In this document: positions 1 to 9,137 of the stretch, one piece after another
Layout of the letters: every line of letters begins with the position of its first letter
Numbering within the stretch: the stretch's first letter is position 1
Notes under the pieces: model-generated
The model's database searches: none
What the model was told of the DNA's origin: nothing
The model's input: only the letters and a program-made list of their open reading frames with translations
Position numbers and translations under genes: made by a program
NCBI GenBank assembly: GCA_003427395.1
Contig: BFEA01000731.1
Coordinates: forward strand, 98,268 to 131,138
Source of the DNA: Chara braunii
Taxonomy: Eukaryota > Streptophyta > Charophyceae > Charales > Characeae
Direction: 5' to 3'
Length of the DNA stretch: 32,871 nt

Positions 1-308
1 CGGTAGATGCTTGGAGTGGCTCGGGCGGTAGGTGCTTGGAGTGGCTCGGAGGGTAGGTATTTGAAGTGCCTCGGTTAGTACTGGTGCTTGGAGTGGCTTG
101 GTCGGTATAGGTTGTGGAGTGCCTCGGTCGGGATAGGTGCTTGGAGTGGCTCAGTGGGTAGGTGCTTGGAGTGGCTCTGTGGGGAGGTGCTTGGGGTGGC
201 TCGGTGGGTAGATTGTTGGAGCGGTTCGGTGGGTAGGTGCTTGGAGTGGCTCGGTCAGTATAGGTGCTTGGAGTGGCTTGGTCGGTACGTGCTTGGAGTG
301 GCTCTGCG
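1..308. repeat. Minisatellite, about 22-27 bp unit
   Basis: About a dozen imperfect head-to-tail copies of a unit built on GGTGCTTGGAGTGGCTCGG, separated by short spacers such as GTGGGTAG or TCGGTATA. The array runs off the left edge of the window, so its full length is unknown. It gives an open frame of Trp/Gly-rich peptide, but this follows from the repeat lacking stops and I do not regard it as a gene. Confidence 0.9.
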
Positions 309-454
309 GCTACTAATCTCAGCCTTGGGCCTAGTACTATTGGTCATGGTGTTAGATTTTCATGCATTAGGTTTGGGGATCGAGACCAGTGGTCGGTGGC
401 AAAGGGGCAATGGACCGTTCGAAGAAAACCGAGGGTGGTCACTCGGACGAACCA

Positions 455-640
455 CCACTTTCCATTTCAGGACGATTGGCGGGCATGTTTCCTATTACGA
501 AAGACTCTTTCAAGATTTTGCTGCAAAACACCCTCCGCGCTGGGGTCCCCGCAGAAGGCTTTCCAAACTTTCAAAAACTTTTCCGACGACCATTCCGCGG
601 AAACGTCTTTTCCGAAGGAATTCCTGTGGGGTCCAGGCCT
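455..640. repeat. Partial copy of MITE-like family B
   Basis: A GC-balanced stretch with CTGGGGTCC near 540 and CTGTGGGGTCC near 625, with TTTTCCGACGA and TTTTCCGAAGG between them. The same phrases (GTGGGGTCC, CTTTCCGCGG, GATTGGC) occur in the family B elements at 13068-13653 and 30477-30997. I see no complete pair of inverted ends, so this is probably a fragment. The overlapping short open frames on both strands show no recognisable protein. Confidence 0.45.
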
Positions 641-828
641 AAGAAGGAACACGGTGGAGGTCCTGTGGGACAAAAAAATGTGCGCTGGATTAGGATGGAA
701 CACAGCTTGCAATGGAAAGAAATGAAAACAAGTCTCAGTACAACAGGAGAAAGAATCTCAAGCAAATGCACAGACAAGAGACATATTACTAGGCACCTGC
801 ACTGACCCGGAACGGCATATGTGCACTG

Positions 829-1035
829 GATCAGGATGAAACAGCGACATTCTGTATTTTTTGAATGAAATTGAAACCGACCTATTTTGCCAAGAAAATA
901 TTTGAGCCCCTGGGGGTCCGACATTCTGAAAATGTCGGACCGTCAGGAGCTGAACATTTATTGTCCCGGGGGGCAAATAAGTCAGTTTCAATTTCATTCA
1001 AAAAATAAAACGAAATGACTGTTATCATAATCATG
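829..1035. mobile_element. Inverted-repeat (MITE-like) element, family A, copy 1
   Basis: The arm at 855-891 (starting TATTTTTTGAATGAAATTG) is matched by the reverse complement of 972-1007 with about two mismatches and one indel. The pairing continues more weakly outward to 829 and 1035. In the centre, GTCCGACATT at 916-925 and AATGTCGGAC at 931-940 form a perfect 10-bp stem around a 5-nt loop. It has no coding capacity. The whole unit could fold into one long hairpin, as expected of a non-autonomous DNA transposon. The left-hand flank 731-830 is repeated at 2271-2370, so the repeat family may extend beyond the inverted arms. Confidence 0.75.
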
Positions 1036-1513
1036 ACAAGAATCATTTGGAAGCGATGGGAATCGCAGAACCCCAGTGGCAGAACCTGCAACTGAATTTT
1101 TTATAGGTTCCTTTCCAAATGCCAAAATGCACTGTCATTCAGCCTACCTAAACCAATGGCGCTTTCAGCAGAAACACACAAGCCAAATGTGACCTTCTGC
1201 TGTTAGCATCACCTCCACCAACCCCTTCCCGTATTCCGGTACTACCCTCCCTTTCACGCCGTTCCCACTCTTTCTCCTACCACCACAGTTACTCTTCCCT
1301 GTTCCCTGACATCAAAGGAAAAGACAGACATCCGGTGAAATGCATGATTCACTTGCAGAAAAAGGGTTCAAAGAGAGAAAGGGTAAGGGAAAGAGAGGGG
1401 CTGGGCAAGTAGATCAGTTTGACAAAGGGGAAGCGAAAAGAGAAGTGTGGTAGTGCTTTCTCATCGCTGTTGCCCACATGCCTGGAATGGCGCCTTTACA
1501 GCGGACAATTCTA
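1036..1513. other. No gene seen
   Basis: I see no supported gene here. 1195-1310 is C-rich and pyrimidine-biased, and 1360-1410 is purine-rich. No long open frame, inverted repeat or RNA gene was recognised. Confidence 0.5.
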
Positions 1514-1662
1514 CCAGGGCAACGAGTAGAAAACAGGACAGGCAGGACAACGAGTAGAAAACAGGACAGGCAGGACAACAAGTAGAAAACAGGACAGGCA
1601 GGACGAGTAGAAAACAGGAGAGGCAGGAAAAAGAGTAGAAAACAGGAGAGGCAGGACAAGGG
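1514..1662. repeat. Minisatellite, 28-bp unit, about 5 copies
   Basis: Head-to-tail copies of a unit containing AACGAGTAGAAAACAGGACA followed by GGCAGGAC. The first three copies start at 1521, 1549 and 1577, an exact 28-bp period. The fourth copy is about 4 bp shorter and the fifth has point changes. The reverse strand reads as a Cys/Leu/Pro-rich repeat peptide, which I treat as an artefact. Confidence 0.9.
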
Positions 1663-2270
1663 ATGAGTATCAAGCAGGGTTCGGCAACTCAGAGAGGGAG
1701 AGGGGTTGGGGGATGAGAGGAGGAGCGTCACGGAAAACGGGAAAGACAGCTCCCTTAAAGTCAGAAAAGAAGAGTAGCAGTAAAGGGAGGGGGGGCAGGG
1801 CGGCTACATTGCACGCAGCCTGCCAGTGAGTCCTCTGGGTTGACCTGGGCAATTAATGGTGCAGGACATCCCTTGTACAACTCATCCTGAATGGCATCAT
1901 GCTGGAAACGATTTCCACAGGTGTTGCTGCCCGACAATAGAATGGACCCCTACACCAAAGGATCCACTGTCGGAGGGGGCTCTAAGGTCTTATCACCTCC
2001 AACAATAGCCCTGACGGTTGTCCAGAAAAAAAAAAAAACAATTTAAAGAAAAGGATGCTGTATGCTAGCATAGGGAAGTTCAACCCTCATTCACCACTGC
2101 TGACAGATCATCTGAATTTTGGCCCACGTGGGTACAAAAATGAAATCTCGATTTCTACATGTGAAGGTGGTCTTTTTTATTTCATCATTTAAGTGAATGT
2201 CAAATTTCTCGTGCCTCCACGCACAGGTGGAATCATCTATACCATCAGAGTTCACATCCTCCATGCTTGG
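1663..2270. other. No gene; possible fragment of the 2925-3800 repeat
   Basis: No gene is supported. 1915-2035 (CAGGTGTTGCTGCCC, then a spaced ACAATAG, ending in an A12 run at 2027-2038) resembles the tail of the third direct repeat at 3737-3850 (CAGGTGCTGCTCCCC, then CCAATAG, ending in an A-rich stretch). It may be a further diverged copy. The match was made by eye and is weak. Confidence 0.35.
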
Positions 2271-2432
2271 AAGTCTCAGTGCAACAGGAGAAAGAAAAAT
2301 GCCCAGACAAGGGACAAATTCCTAGCACCTGGATTGACCCGAAAATGCCTATATGTGAGCTGTATCGGGATGAAACAGACATTTCGTTCAAATTGAATGG
2401 AAAGTTTATATTTTTGAATGAAATTCAAACTG
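2271..2432. repeat. Half copy of MITE-like family A, copy 2
   Basis: AAGTCTCAGTGCAACAGGAG at 2271 matches 731-750 in copy 1. The match continues through CACCTGGATTGACCCG, GGGATGAAACAG and TTTTTGAATGAAATTC (copy 1: 796-875). The right inverted arm is absent: homology stops at about 2432, where LINE ORF1 sequence begins. This is a truncation junction between two repeat families. Confidence 0.65.
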
Positions 2433-2760
2433 CGACGTGATGACTATCTAATGCTGGCCCTGAATCTCCTGGAGGGTCAGCCCTTCCTGGTGAACTACAT
2501 CATCCCCCCTTTCGGATAGGGGACAAATATGCCAAAATACACATGGCACATAAGCTCAGGCCTTGGTGCTTCAAGTGCCGCGCCGACGGGCACCTCTACT
2601 CTGACACAGAATGTCTAAACGACTTTGTGTTGGTGAATCAAACGCGCTCAACCGATAGACCCATTAGAAATCCCTTTCGCAGCACCCATTGGCGAGCAGT
2701 CGACCTGAGCATGAGGGGTGGGTGTTCATAGATGAGCCTCATGGCGATAAGGGTGGGGGT
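2433..2760 (+). pseudogene. Decayed LINE ORF1 fragment (DUF4283-like end and zinc knuckle)
   Basis: Translation from 2433 gives RRDDYLMLALNL and then, after a one-base shift within the C run at 2504-2509, HKLRPWCFKC followed by RADGH and a final Cys. The LINE at 15821-24685 carries the parallel KRDDYLMLAFNF at about 17010 and HKFRPWCFKC near 17130. The zinc knuckle reads C-x2-C-x4-H-x6-C in both. In LINEs this ORF1 protein binds the element RNA. This copy starts abruptly at the family A junction, lacks the N-terminal half, and has no endonuclease or reverse transcriptase nearby. After about 2620 similarity to the LINE fades. It is a dead, truncated relic from a related but distinct copy. Confidence 0.75.
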
Positions 2761-2924
2761 GATAGGATGGGCATGGGACAAACATGGGGATGCTCAAGCA
2801 GATCTGAGTACAAAACCCCTGTCAGTGAGAAACGCCCGCCCCCCGAAACCGGTAGTAAGAGCAGCTATAGCGGTATTCAGATGCTCTACTGAGCTCCTGT
2901 TCTATCGTGCTTCTGTAACACCAC

Positions 2925-3800
2925 CCCCCTCCTATGGGGCTACTGTACACTATCACTTGCTGTATGCTGTCATGTAGGCAAACAACGTAGTCTGCAGTGC
3001 AGATCTACCTGCCAAAATTTTGTTCTAGGTGGGCCCTGCAGTTTGCAGCCATTACAGTCATACATCTGTTCAAACAATTAACCACAATGTCCAGGGACGC
3101 TCGGCTCGCTTTCCAGCAAGGGTGGACGTTGGGGAATGGGAGGCTAGCTTGCCTACTTGAACACGAAGATAAGAGTAGGTGATAGAACCAGCCCGCAAGA
3201 CTGTGACAACAAGGGAGTATGAGATAGCTTGGCGAATGGGGAGAAGTATAACAGCCAATTTCCTTCTAATTCTCTGAGTAGGAGCTAGGGGATCGGTGTA
3301 TACTCTATCACTTACATTAGGCTGTCATGTAGGCAAGCACCTCAGGCTAGTGGATACCTCTACCTGCCAAATTGCTCATAAGTAGGAGGTCCTGGACCAA
3401 GCAGCTTGCTGTCAATTCAAGTAAATGCCTGTTCAAACAAACAAACTCGTCTACACAGGGCCGTTCGCTGGAGGAATGAGGGGAATCAGAACACTGATTA
3501 GACTCTGTTGGAATCTGGGTCCAATTGCCCCTACAACAGCCATGTGATCTGTGTATTCTATCACTTAATTTAGGCTTTTTGTAGGCTGTCATATAGGCAA
3601 GCAACTCGAGGTAATGCTTTGTGCCGTCTGCCGAATCTCACACCTTGTAGGTGAGCCCTGCAGCTGGCTGTCATCACAATCGCATGTCTGATGAATCAAA
3701 CATCTACAATGTTCAGGGACGGTGGACCCGCTTTCCAGCAGGTGCTGCTCCCCACCAATAGACGGAGCCTCCCCAGGAGTGCTAGTGGTGCCCGCTATTA
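2925..3800. repeat. Three diverged direct repeats of about 260-350 bp
   Basis: Each unit carries, in order, a TATCACTT motif, GCTGTCAT(G/A)TAGGCAA, CTACCTGCC or CTGCCGAA, a GG(T/A)G(G/A)GCCCTGCAG-like phrase, TGTTCAAACAA or a variant, and CAGGGACG followed by CGCTTTCCAGCA. The units start near 2945, 3295 and 3545. Spacing between units is unequal (about 350 and 265 bp). A CAGGGACGG...GACCCGCTTTCC phrase resembles 31364-31385, which suggests a dispersed family. No gene is seen inside. Confidence 0.6.
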
Positions 3801-3844
3801 CCAGCACCCCTAGCATCCACTTGGGTTGTTCTCTCTTTAGAAAA

Positions 3845-4487
3845 ATAAATAGACAACTGCGCCTGTGACCGCTGCACAGTTTCAAATTCGCAGGAATAAC
3901 AGTCCACTGCAAGCTTGGGCGAAGCCCAGTTCGAAACTGCAAGAAAAACAGTAAGGTGGGAGCACGACGGCCTACCGGTTCAGTAATTGGCAAAAACGGG
4001 AGGTGGCGGTCGTGTTTTTTTTTTTTTTTTTTTTTCCACGCCTGCCACGGCCGAGCTGTCTAGGCCACACCCATGGCCTGGCCTGGGAGCAGTTACCGCT
4101 AGCAGGCCCTCCCAGGTTTCCCCAGGGTTGTGGCCTACGCATCTCGGCCGTGGCCCAGCCACGGGCGTGGCCTAGAGGCCCTAGACATCTCAGCCGTGGC
4201 CCAGCCACGGGCGTAGCAGGCGCAGAAAAAAGAAAAAAAAAACGTCGAAGGCATGAAAAAAAAAGTAAAAAAAAACGAAGGCGCGTGCGTGCGCGCACGC
4301 AAAAAAAAATAAAAAAAATAAAAAACGACTGCCACCTCCAGTTTTTGCCAATTACTGAACCGGTAGGCCGTCGTGCTTCCACCTTACTGTTCTTCTTGCA
4401 GTTTGGAACTGGTCTTCACCCAAGCTTGCAGTGGACAGTTATTCCTGCAAATTCGAAACAGTGCAGCAGTCACCTGCGAAGTTATTT
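3845..4487. mobile_element. Foldback element F1 with arms of about 170 bp
   Basis: The left arm 3845-4016 and right arm 4321-4487 are inverted copies, roughly 90% alike. Examples are CGACGGCCTACCGGTTCAGT on the left and its reverse complement on the right. Between the arms lies T21 (4015-4035), a GC-rich core (4036-4220) and an interrupted A-rich stretch (4221-4326). The core holds CACGGCCGAGCTGTCTAGGC near 4051 and its inverted counterpart near 4175-4210, so it can also fold on itself. The A-rich part includes GCGTGCGTGCGCGCACGC. No protein is encoded; open frames here are low-complexity artefacts. No clear target duplication was found. It is probably a non-autonomous DNA element or foldback element. 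Confidence 0.8.
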
Positions 4488-4637
4488 CAAAAAAAAAAAA
4501 AGACCCCCCTCCTCTCTTCCATGCCACTGCAGCTCCACTAGGGATAGGGGGTGAGGGGGGAATGGGGCCGGGAAACTTGTGGGTGGGCGTAGGCCCATAG
4601 GGGCATGGAGGCATCAATCTCCATCCATTCCTTGACC
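4488..4637. other. No gene; A13 run and G-rich segment
   Basis: A poly-A run (4489-4501) directly abuts element F1, followed by pyrimidine-rich and then G-rich unique sequence up to the retrotransposon target site. No feature was recognised. Confidence 0.5.
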
Positions 4638-4642
4638 CTCAG
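4638..4642. repeat. Target site duplication CTCAG (left)
   Basis: CTCAG directly precedes the 5' LTR, and the same five bases directly follow the 3' LTR at 12110-12114. Five-base duplications are usual for Ty3/gypsy integrases. Confidence 0.9.
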
Positions 4643-4988
4643 TGTAGCGGACCTCTGGTTGGCCTGTGAGACCAGCCGCTTGGCCTGTTCTCACAGGCCT
4701 GTGTTGTATTCGGGGTAGTCCAGTCCAGGCCGGTACCTCTTTCAGTACCAGCCAGTCCAGTCCAGCCCCGTACCTCTGTCGGTACAAGCCAGTCCAGTCG
4801 AGTCCAGTTAGTCCGCTGGGGTATACCCCAGCTGTTGTCTGTTTTTCGGATCATTCTACATTGGCACATTTTGGAGTACCTGCATTGGAGTCCAGCGTGG
4901 GAGTTGCGCTGTGCCATCTCACTCCCCCTTCATCCTCCATCTCCATTTATATCCCAGGCGGAGCACCACACCTGGTGGGTCCGCCACA
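4643..4988 (+). repeat. 5' LTR (346 bp)
   Basis: It begins TGTAGCGGACC and ends GGTCCGCCACA, so the LTR ends are an imperfect 11-bp inverted repeat with TG...CA termini. It is longer than the 3' LTR mainly because a segment of about 37 bp (CCGGTACCTCTTTCAGTACC and its variant CCGTACCTCTGTCGGTAC) is duplicated at about 4730-4800. A TTATAT at 4947-4952 is not conserved in the 3' LTR, so I do not call a TATA box. Confidence 0.93.
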
Positions 4989-4989
4989 C

Positions 4990-5001
4990 TAGTATCAGAG
5001 C
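4990..5001 (+). promoter_or_regulatory. Primer-binding site, initiator Met-tRNA type
   Basis: TAGTATCAGAGC lies one base after the 5' LTR. It differs by one base from TGGTATCAGAGC, the complement of the 3' end of plant initiator Met-tRNA and the usual primer site of plant LTR retrotransposons. Confidence 0.88.
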
Positions 5002-5267
5002 GGGAACACCACTCACCCACTGCATAGCAGGGAAAACAGCCAAAACCTGACACCGGTTTTTTTGGCTGTTTTTCGGCCGTCTACAGCGAAAAACGATGGG
5101 AAATCGTGGCAAAACGTGCAGCAGCAAGGGAGCAACACGTGGAGAAAGGAGCTGCCGTCATGACGCGTGCGTGAAAGCGCCAAGGGCAAGGCCACCTCAC
5201 ACGCACGCGCCCACGCTGCTCCGCGCCGCCCCGCCCCTAGATTATTTTTATCAAAATCGAGGATGTT

Positions 5268-5345
5268 GTAGCTGCCAAGGTTTGAACCTGGGTAACTGCT
5301 GGCCACGCGCGTGCATAGCCACCGCTATTAGACACTGGCCATAAT
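5268..5345 (-). other. tRNA-like segment (possible SINE head)
   Basis: On the minus strand, 5291-5275 reads CCAGG-TTCAAAC-CTTGG, a tRNA T-arm with a 5-bp stem (one G-T pair), a standard 7-base loop and a pol III B-box-like GGTTCAAACC. About 35 bases upstream on the same strand, TGGCCAGTGTCTAATAGCG resembles a D-arm/A-box. The acceptor stem and anticodon arm do not pair well, so it is not a functional tRNA gene. It could be the head of a tRNA-derived SINE inserted in the retrotransposon leader, or a chance resemblance. Confidence 0.4.
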
Positions 5346-5739
5346 GTATGCATGACCTAGTAAGGTGGCACGCCGGTGTTGAAGGTGTGCTGTGCCAGCT
5401 ATTTACCCCCCCCCTCCCCCGTCAACAGCAGCGGGCAGGCAACTATTTCACCCCACCCCCACCCCCCGGCGGTGGTGGGGAGACACCGTGGGTGCGGCTA
5501 CCTGTGCCCATGGGCATCTGCAGTGCCACGTGGTAGCCTGTTGTGGACCGTGAAGACCCCCTGATCAGGGGCTGCTCTACAGTGGTGAGGGTCTGCTCAC
5601 ACAACACACCCTGGATCTGCAGTGCTGCTGCTAGGGGCTGATCAAGATCTCAGCCCCCTCCCTCCTCCAGTTGGCTTGCTGCAGTGAAGGCCAAGACCCT
5701 CCTTATCTTGATATACCTTGTGCCCTTGTAGACATAAAG

Positions 5740-6790
5740 GGCCAGGTATCATCCCTCTTTTCCCTCTCCCTACTAACCCACTTTCTCTACCTTTTCTCTC
5801 TCCTCTTACTCACCCCCTCTACTTCTTCCTCTTCTGCCTCACTCACTTCCTTCTAATCACTCTCACCACTTATACCCCTCTCCCCACCCCACCTTTTTTC
5901 CCACCCCCCACTATTTTACTCTAGTTTATTCATTTATTTTCTTTTCTTTCCACCTTTCCCATCCTTTTCTCTCTCATTCTCTCACCCTCCTCTCCCCCAA
6001 CTACAACCTCATCTCCCCCTTCACTCTTATTTCTCTCTCATCTATTTCTCTCTTTTCTCCTTCACTTTTTCATCCCCCCTTCCCCCCAACTTCGAATTTT
6101 TTTTGTTTTTCTTCTTTTTATCTTTTTTTTTATTATATATTTCCTTCTGTTTTCCAAAAATCGAATTATCTCATTCCCCACCTTTCTTTTCTCATTTCTG
6201 ATTTATTTAATTGTATTTTTATTTATTCTGAAAATTCGAATTTCTTTGCGGCACCCTTAAATCTGATAAGGAGTTAGTCATCTTGCTTTCGGCACACATT
6301 TTGACCTCGTGGGGGTAATGAAGTGGTGATGAAATTTTCTCATTTTACTTAGTCTTTCTTCTTGACGGCGCACTTCGACTCCATGGGGGTAACGAAATGC
6401 TGCCGAAATTTTTGAAAAATCGGACACTTCATTTCTGTTCACCTCCTCATCTACTTATTTATTTATTTATTTATTTATTTTTCTCTTTATTATTTATTTA
6501 TTTATTTTCTAAATTTTTTAACTTGCGGCATTTTGAAACTTAGTGTGCTTATCTTGGTCTCTCATTTCCCTTGACATATTCTTGGCCCCATGGGGGGTAG
6601 GGAAATGCTGCCGAAAATTCCAACAAAATAAATATTATTTCTCTCTTCACTTTTTTTTTCCTTATTTCTTTAATTATTTTTATTATTTATTTATTTACTT
6701 ATTTATTTTTATTTTTCTCTTGAAATTTTACTGTTTATTTATTTTTCCTCCCGCCTCCCCCCCCATGCTTGCTATTTTATTTTCTTGATT
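5740..6790 (+). other. Pyrimidine-rich retrotransposon leader with internal repeats
   Basis: Strongly T/C-biased leader sequence. Three similar blocks occur around 6300, 6380 and 6590; each has a C(A/G)TGGGGG(T/G)(A/G) phrase and then GAAATGCTGCCGAAA or a variant. (TTTA)n/(ATTT)n microsatellites lie at about 6453-6510 and 6670-6745. No conserved coding frame is seen. A perfect palindrome CCCCTGATCAGGGG sits upstream at 5558-5571. Confidence 0.6.
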
Positions 6791-7103
6791 AGGTCACCGG
6801 TACCCTACCATAATCACTTAAACCCCGGTTAGGGTTTTCTTGGGTTTAGGGTTTTCCTACCCCCCCCCTACTCCTTTCCATTCGGGCACCCTGGACCCGA
6901 ACCACCCTTCCCCCTTTGTCGGCGCCCGTGCTCGACTCACTAGCGTTGTCCGTCGCTTTCTACTGCGGACACCCCCCTACGCCCTCCGCTCACGCGGACC
7001 TCCTCTGCCCCCTTCAGTCCGACCCGTCACCTCCCCATGGCCGAGCGACGTGTTACAAGCCGTAGACGTGGCGACGACCTCGGCACCCGGCTCCATACCT
7101 GTA

Positions 7104-8914
7104 ATGGCGGACGAGGGTCATCAGCCCCAGGGGGATCTGCTCACCCTCATCACCTCCCTCCTTGCGCCGTTACAAGTGCAGGTGGCGACTCTTGGCGCTG
7201 GACTGCGGTAACTCCAGGACGCCGCCCGTCCTTCCTCTCCCCACTCTCTCTCTTCTCCTGGCTCCCAGTCCGGATCCACTGTCCTCCGACATAGTGGCCA
7301 CGACGGAGCTTCCTCCTCCGCTGCCCTTGACCAGATCATCCAGGTGACCGTTCACACTCCTAGCGCGACGGCCGCCACGGACCAGGCCCTCCCTCACTCT
7401 ACGGGCGCACCCGGCCACATTCCGGTCACTATGGCCACGAGACCACAACCCGCTGCCATGGTCTCTGTTTTTCCGGGTGCCCCGCTTCTCCCTCCCCTTT
7501 GCACGACCACCGCGTCATCTGGCTCTCCCCCTTATGGGATGCCCCGCGCCACTCGTGCGTGTACTCCTATCACTGCTCGCTCAATTTACGTTCGACGTCT
7601 CGAGGACGAGCTTGCCCAAACTCGGGTCGACCTCGCCCTCTTACACCTTCAGTCACCCCTACCCTCATAGGTGGCCGCTCCTTCGGGCACACCCCCTTCT
7701 TCCTCTACCCTTCCTTCCATGCCGGCTCGCTCCCTTCGCCCTGCAACCCCTCCACCCCCATCCTACCTTCTTCCTATTCCCTCGGTTCCTACGACCTCTT
7801 CTACTGCAGCTCCCTCGCAGCCTCCCGCTGTTGCCCCCGCCGCTCCCCCATGTGGCCCAGGCATACAGATAGTTGTGCCCCTTTCTCCAAGACTTGCGCC
7901 AACCTATGTAGTTGTAGCGCAGGCCTCTGCTTTTGGATGTCCACACCACCAGACCGGTGGTGCACCACTCGTCCGCTTGACGATCATTACCTTGGATGAT
8001 GATACAGGGATACGCGTGTCTCGGTGGCTACAGTCTTCCACCCGCACGCTCCAGCTTATGGGTGCCCTACCCGACACGTGGGTGGCTCACCTCTCTACGA
8101 GCCTGCGTGGCGGTCCTTTCGACGCCTGGGAGGATTTCCACACCCACTCGCTTGGCGAGGGTTGGATCCCGACCTTCATGGATTTTCAGGCATTCCTCGA
8201 GGATCGCTTCGGAGCCCGACATGACGTGACTGATGCTGTCGAGCGTGTCGTCACTACACGCCGGTCTGGCTCTGGTGGCGCTGCCAGTGTGGACTGCCAT
8301 ATCCAGGTCTTTCAGGACGCCCGCCTCATTTTAGATGTGACGTTCCTCCCTGAGGCTGCCCTCATCGATCATTTCTTGGCCAACTTTCCCCTTGAGTACC
8401 GCTCCGAGTTATGGCGGTACGAGTTCACATCGGCCCGCACGCTTACGAGGCTGCTAGGTCCCATCAGCGGATGCGGGCCCGTCTTCAATCCACTTTCTCC
8501 TCTCAGCCTCAGCATACTGGTTATGCCCCCTCCTCCTCTCACGACACTTCCCAACGCCGTTCCACTTTCCTCGGTCGCCCCCACCGTTCCGCGCAGCAGG
8601 GCCGCCACTTCTCGCGCCGCTTCACCGTGCTCGAGTATGGTGAGCAGGACGTTGTTGCCCCGCTGTCGCCTGACCATAGCGACGACCACGACCTCTGCGA
8701 GGCTGTCCACTACCACTTGGAGGACTTTACTCTTCCTATGGCCGAGCGCCTCCAGCTCGCCCTCGCTGCCCTCTCCCGGGCACGCATCCGCTCAGGTCAC
8801 GCTCGCGCGTCGCCCCCCGAGGTCCCTCAGGGCTTTGTCCCTCCTCGTGTTGTCCATTCCGCTGAGGAGCACGCGCAGTGTCGTACCCCCGTTCACCGTT
8901 CACGGGGTCTGTGA
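7104..8914 (+). pseudogene. gag: gag of the Ty3/gypsy element, broken
   Basis: Gag forms the particle that packages the element RNA. The most plausible start is the ATG at 7104 (MADEGHQPQGDLL). The frame continues to about 8450 with stops at 7209-7211 (TAA) and 7668-7670 (TAG). It then shifts by one base near 8440-8460 and ends at 8912-8914. A Pro/Ser/Thr-rich N-terminal part is followed, at about 7970-8430, by a retrotransposon-gag-like region with LRGGPFDAWEDF, FLEDRFGARHD and FLANFPLEYRSEL. No CCHC zinc knuckle was found in the C-terminal part, unusual for Ty3/gypsy Gag; the knuckle may have gone with the deletion that removed protease and reverse transcriptase. CG-rich codon use differs sharply from the AT-richer LINE. 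The domain assignment is by motif recognition only. Confidence 0.75.
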
Positions 8915-9137
8915 ACGGAAACCGGTCATGGAGTTCACGGAGTTCACGACATGGGAGTTCATGGAGTTCACAGAGAGTGGGATCGATTTATTTTATTTTA
9001 TTTTTGGCCAGGGGGAGGTGTTTTTTTTTTTATAGAGGGTGGGGGTCATCAAAGTGTAACCCCCATAATTTTTTCAATTTTTTTTTCGCAAGACGGTCCC
9101 GAAATACTCTCTCGGGGACAACGATTTTATGTATTGA
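8915..9137. other. Junction where protease, reverse transcriptase and RNase H should be
   Basis: Only about 220 bp separate the end of gag from the start of the integrase zinc domain, where about 2 kb of pol is expected. The segment has repeated GGAGTTCA(C/T) words (8931-8975), a T-rich stretch, and GGGGGTCATCAAAGTGTAACCCCC (9041-9064), which can form a short hairpin. None of it reads as reverse transcriptase in any frame. It may be deletion-repair filler. Confidence 0.6.

Noticed and set aside
88-642. 184-codon open frame rich in Trp and Gly
   Set aside because: The first half is minisatellite and the second half enters a family B fragment, so there is no consistent protein.
3972-4554. Open frames up to 183 codons with Phe/Lys runs
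   Set aside because: They come from poly-T and poly-A tracts inside foldback element F1.
7121-7448. Minus-strand open frames over gag
   Set aside because: They are shadows of GC-rich gag codons; the plus frame carries the Gag-like motifs.
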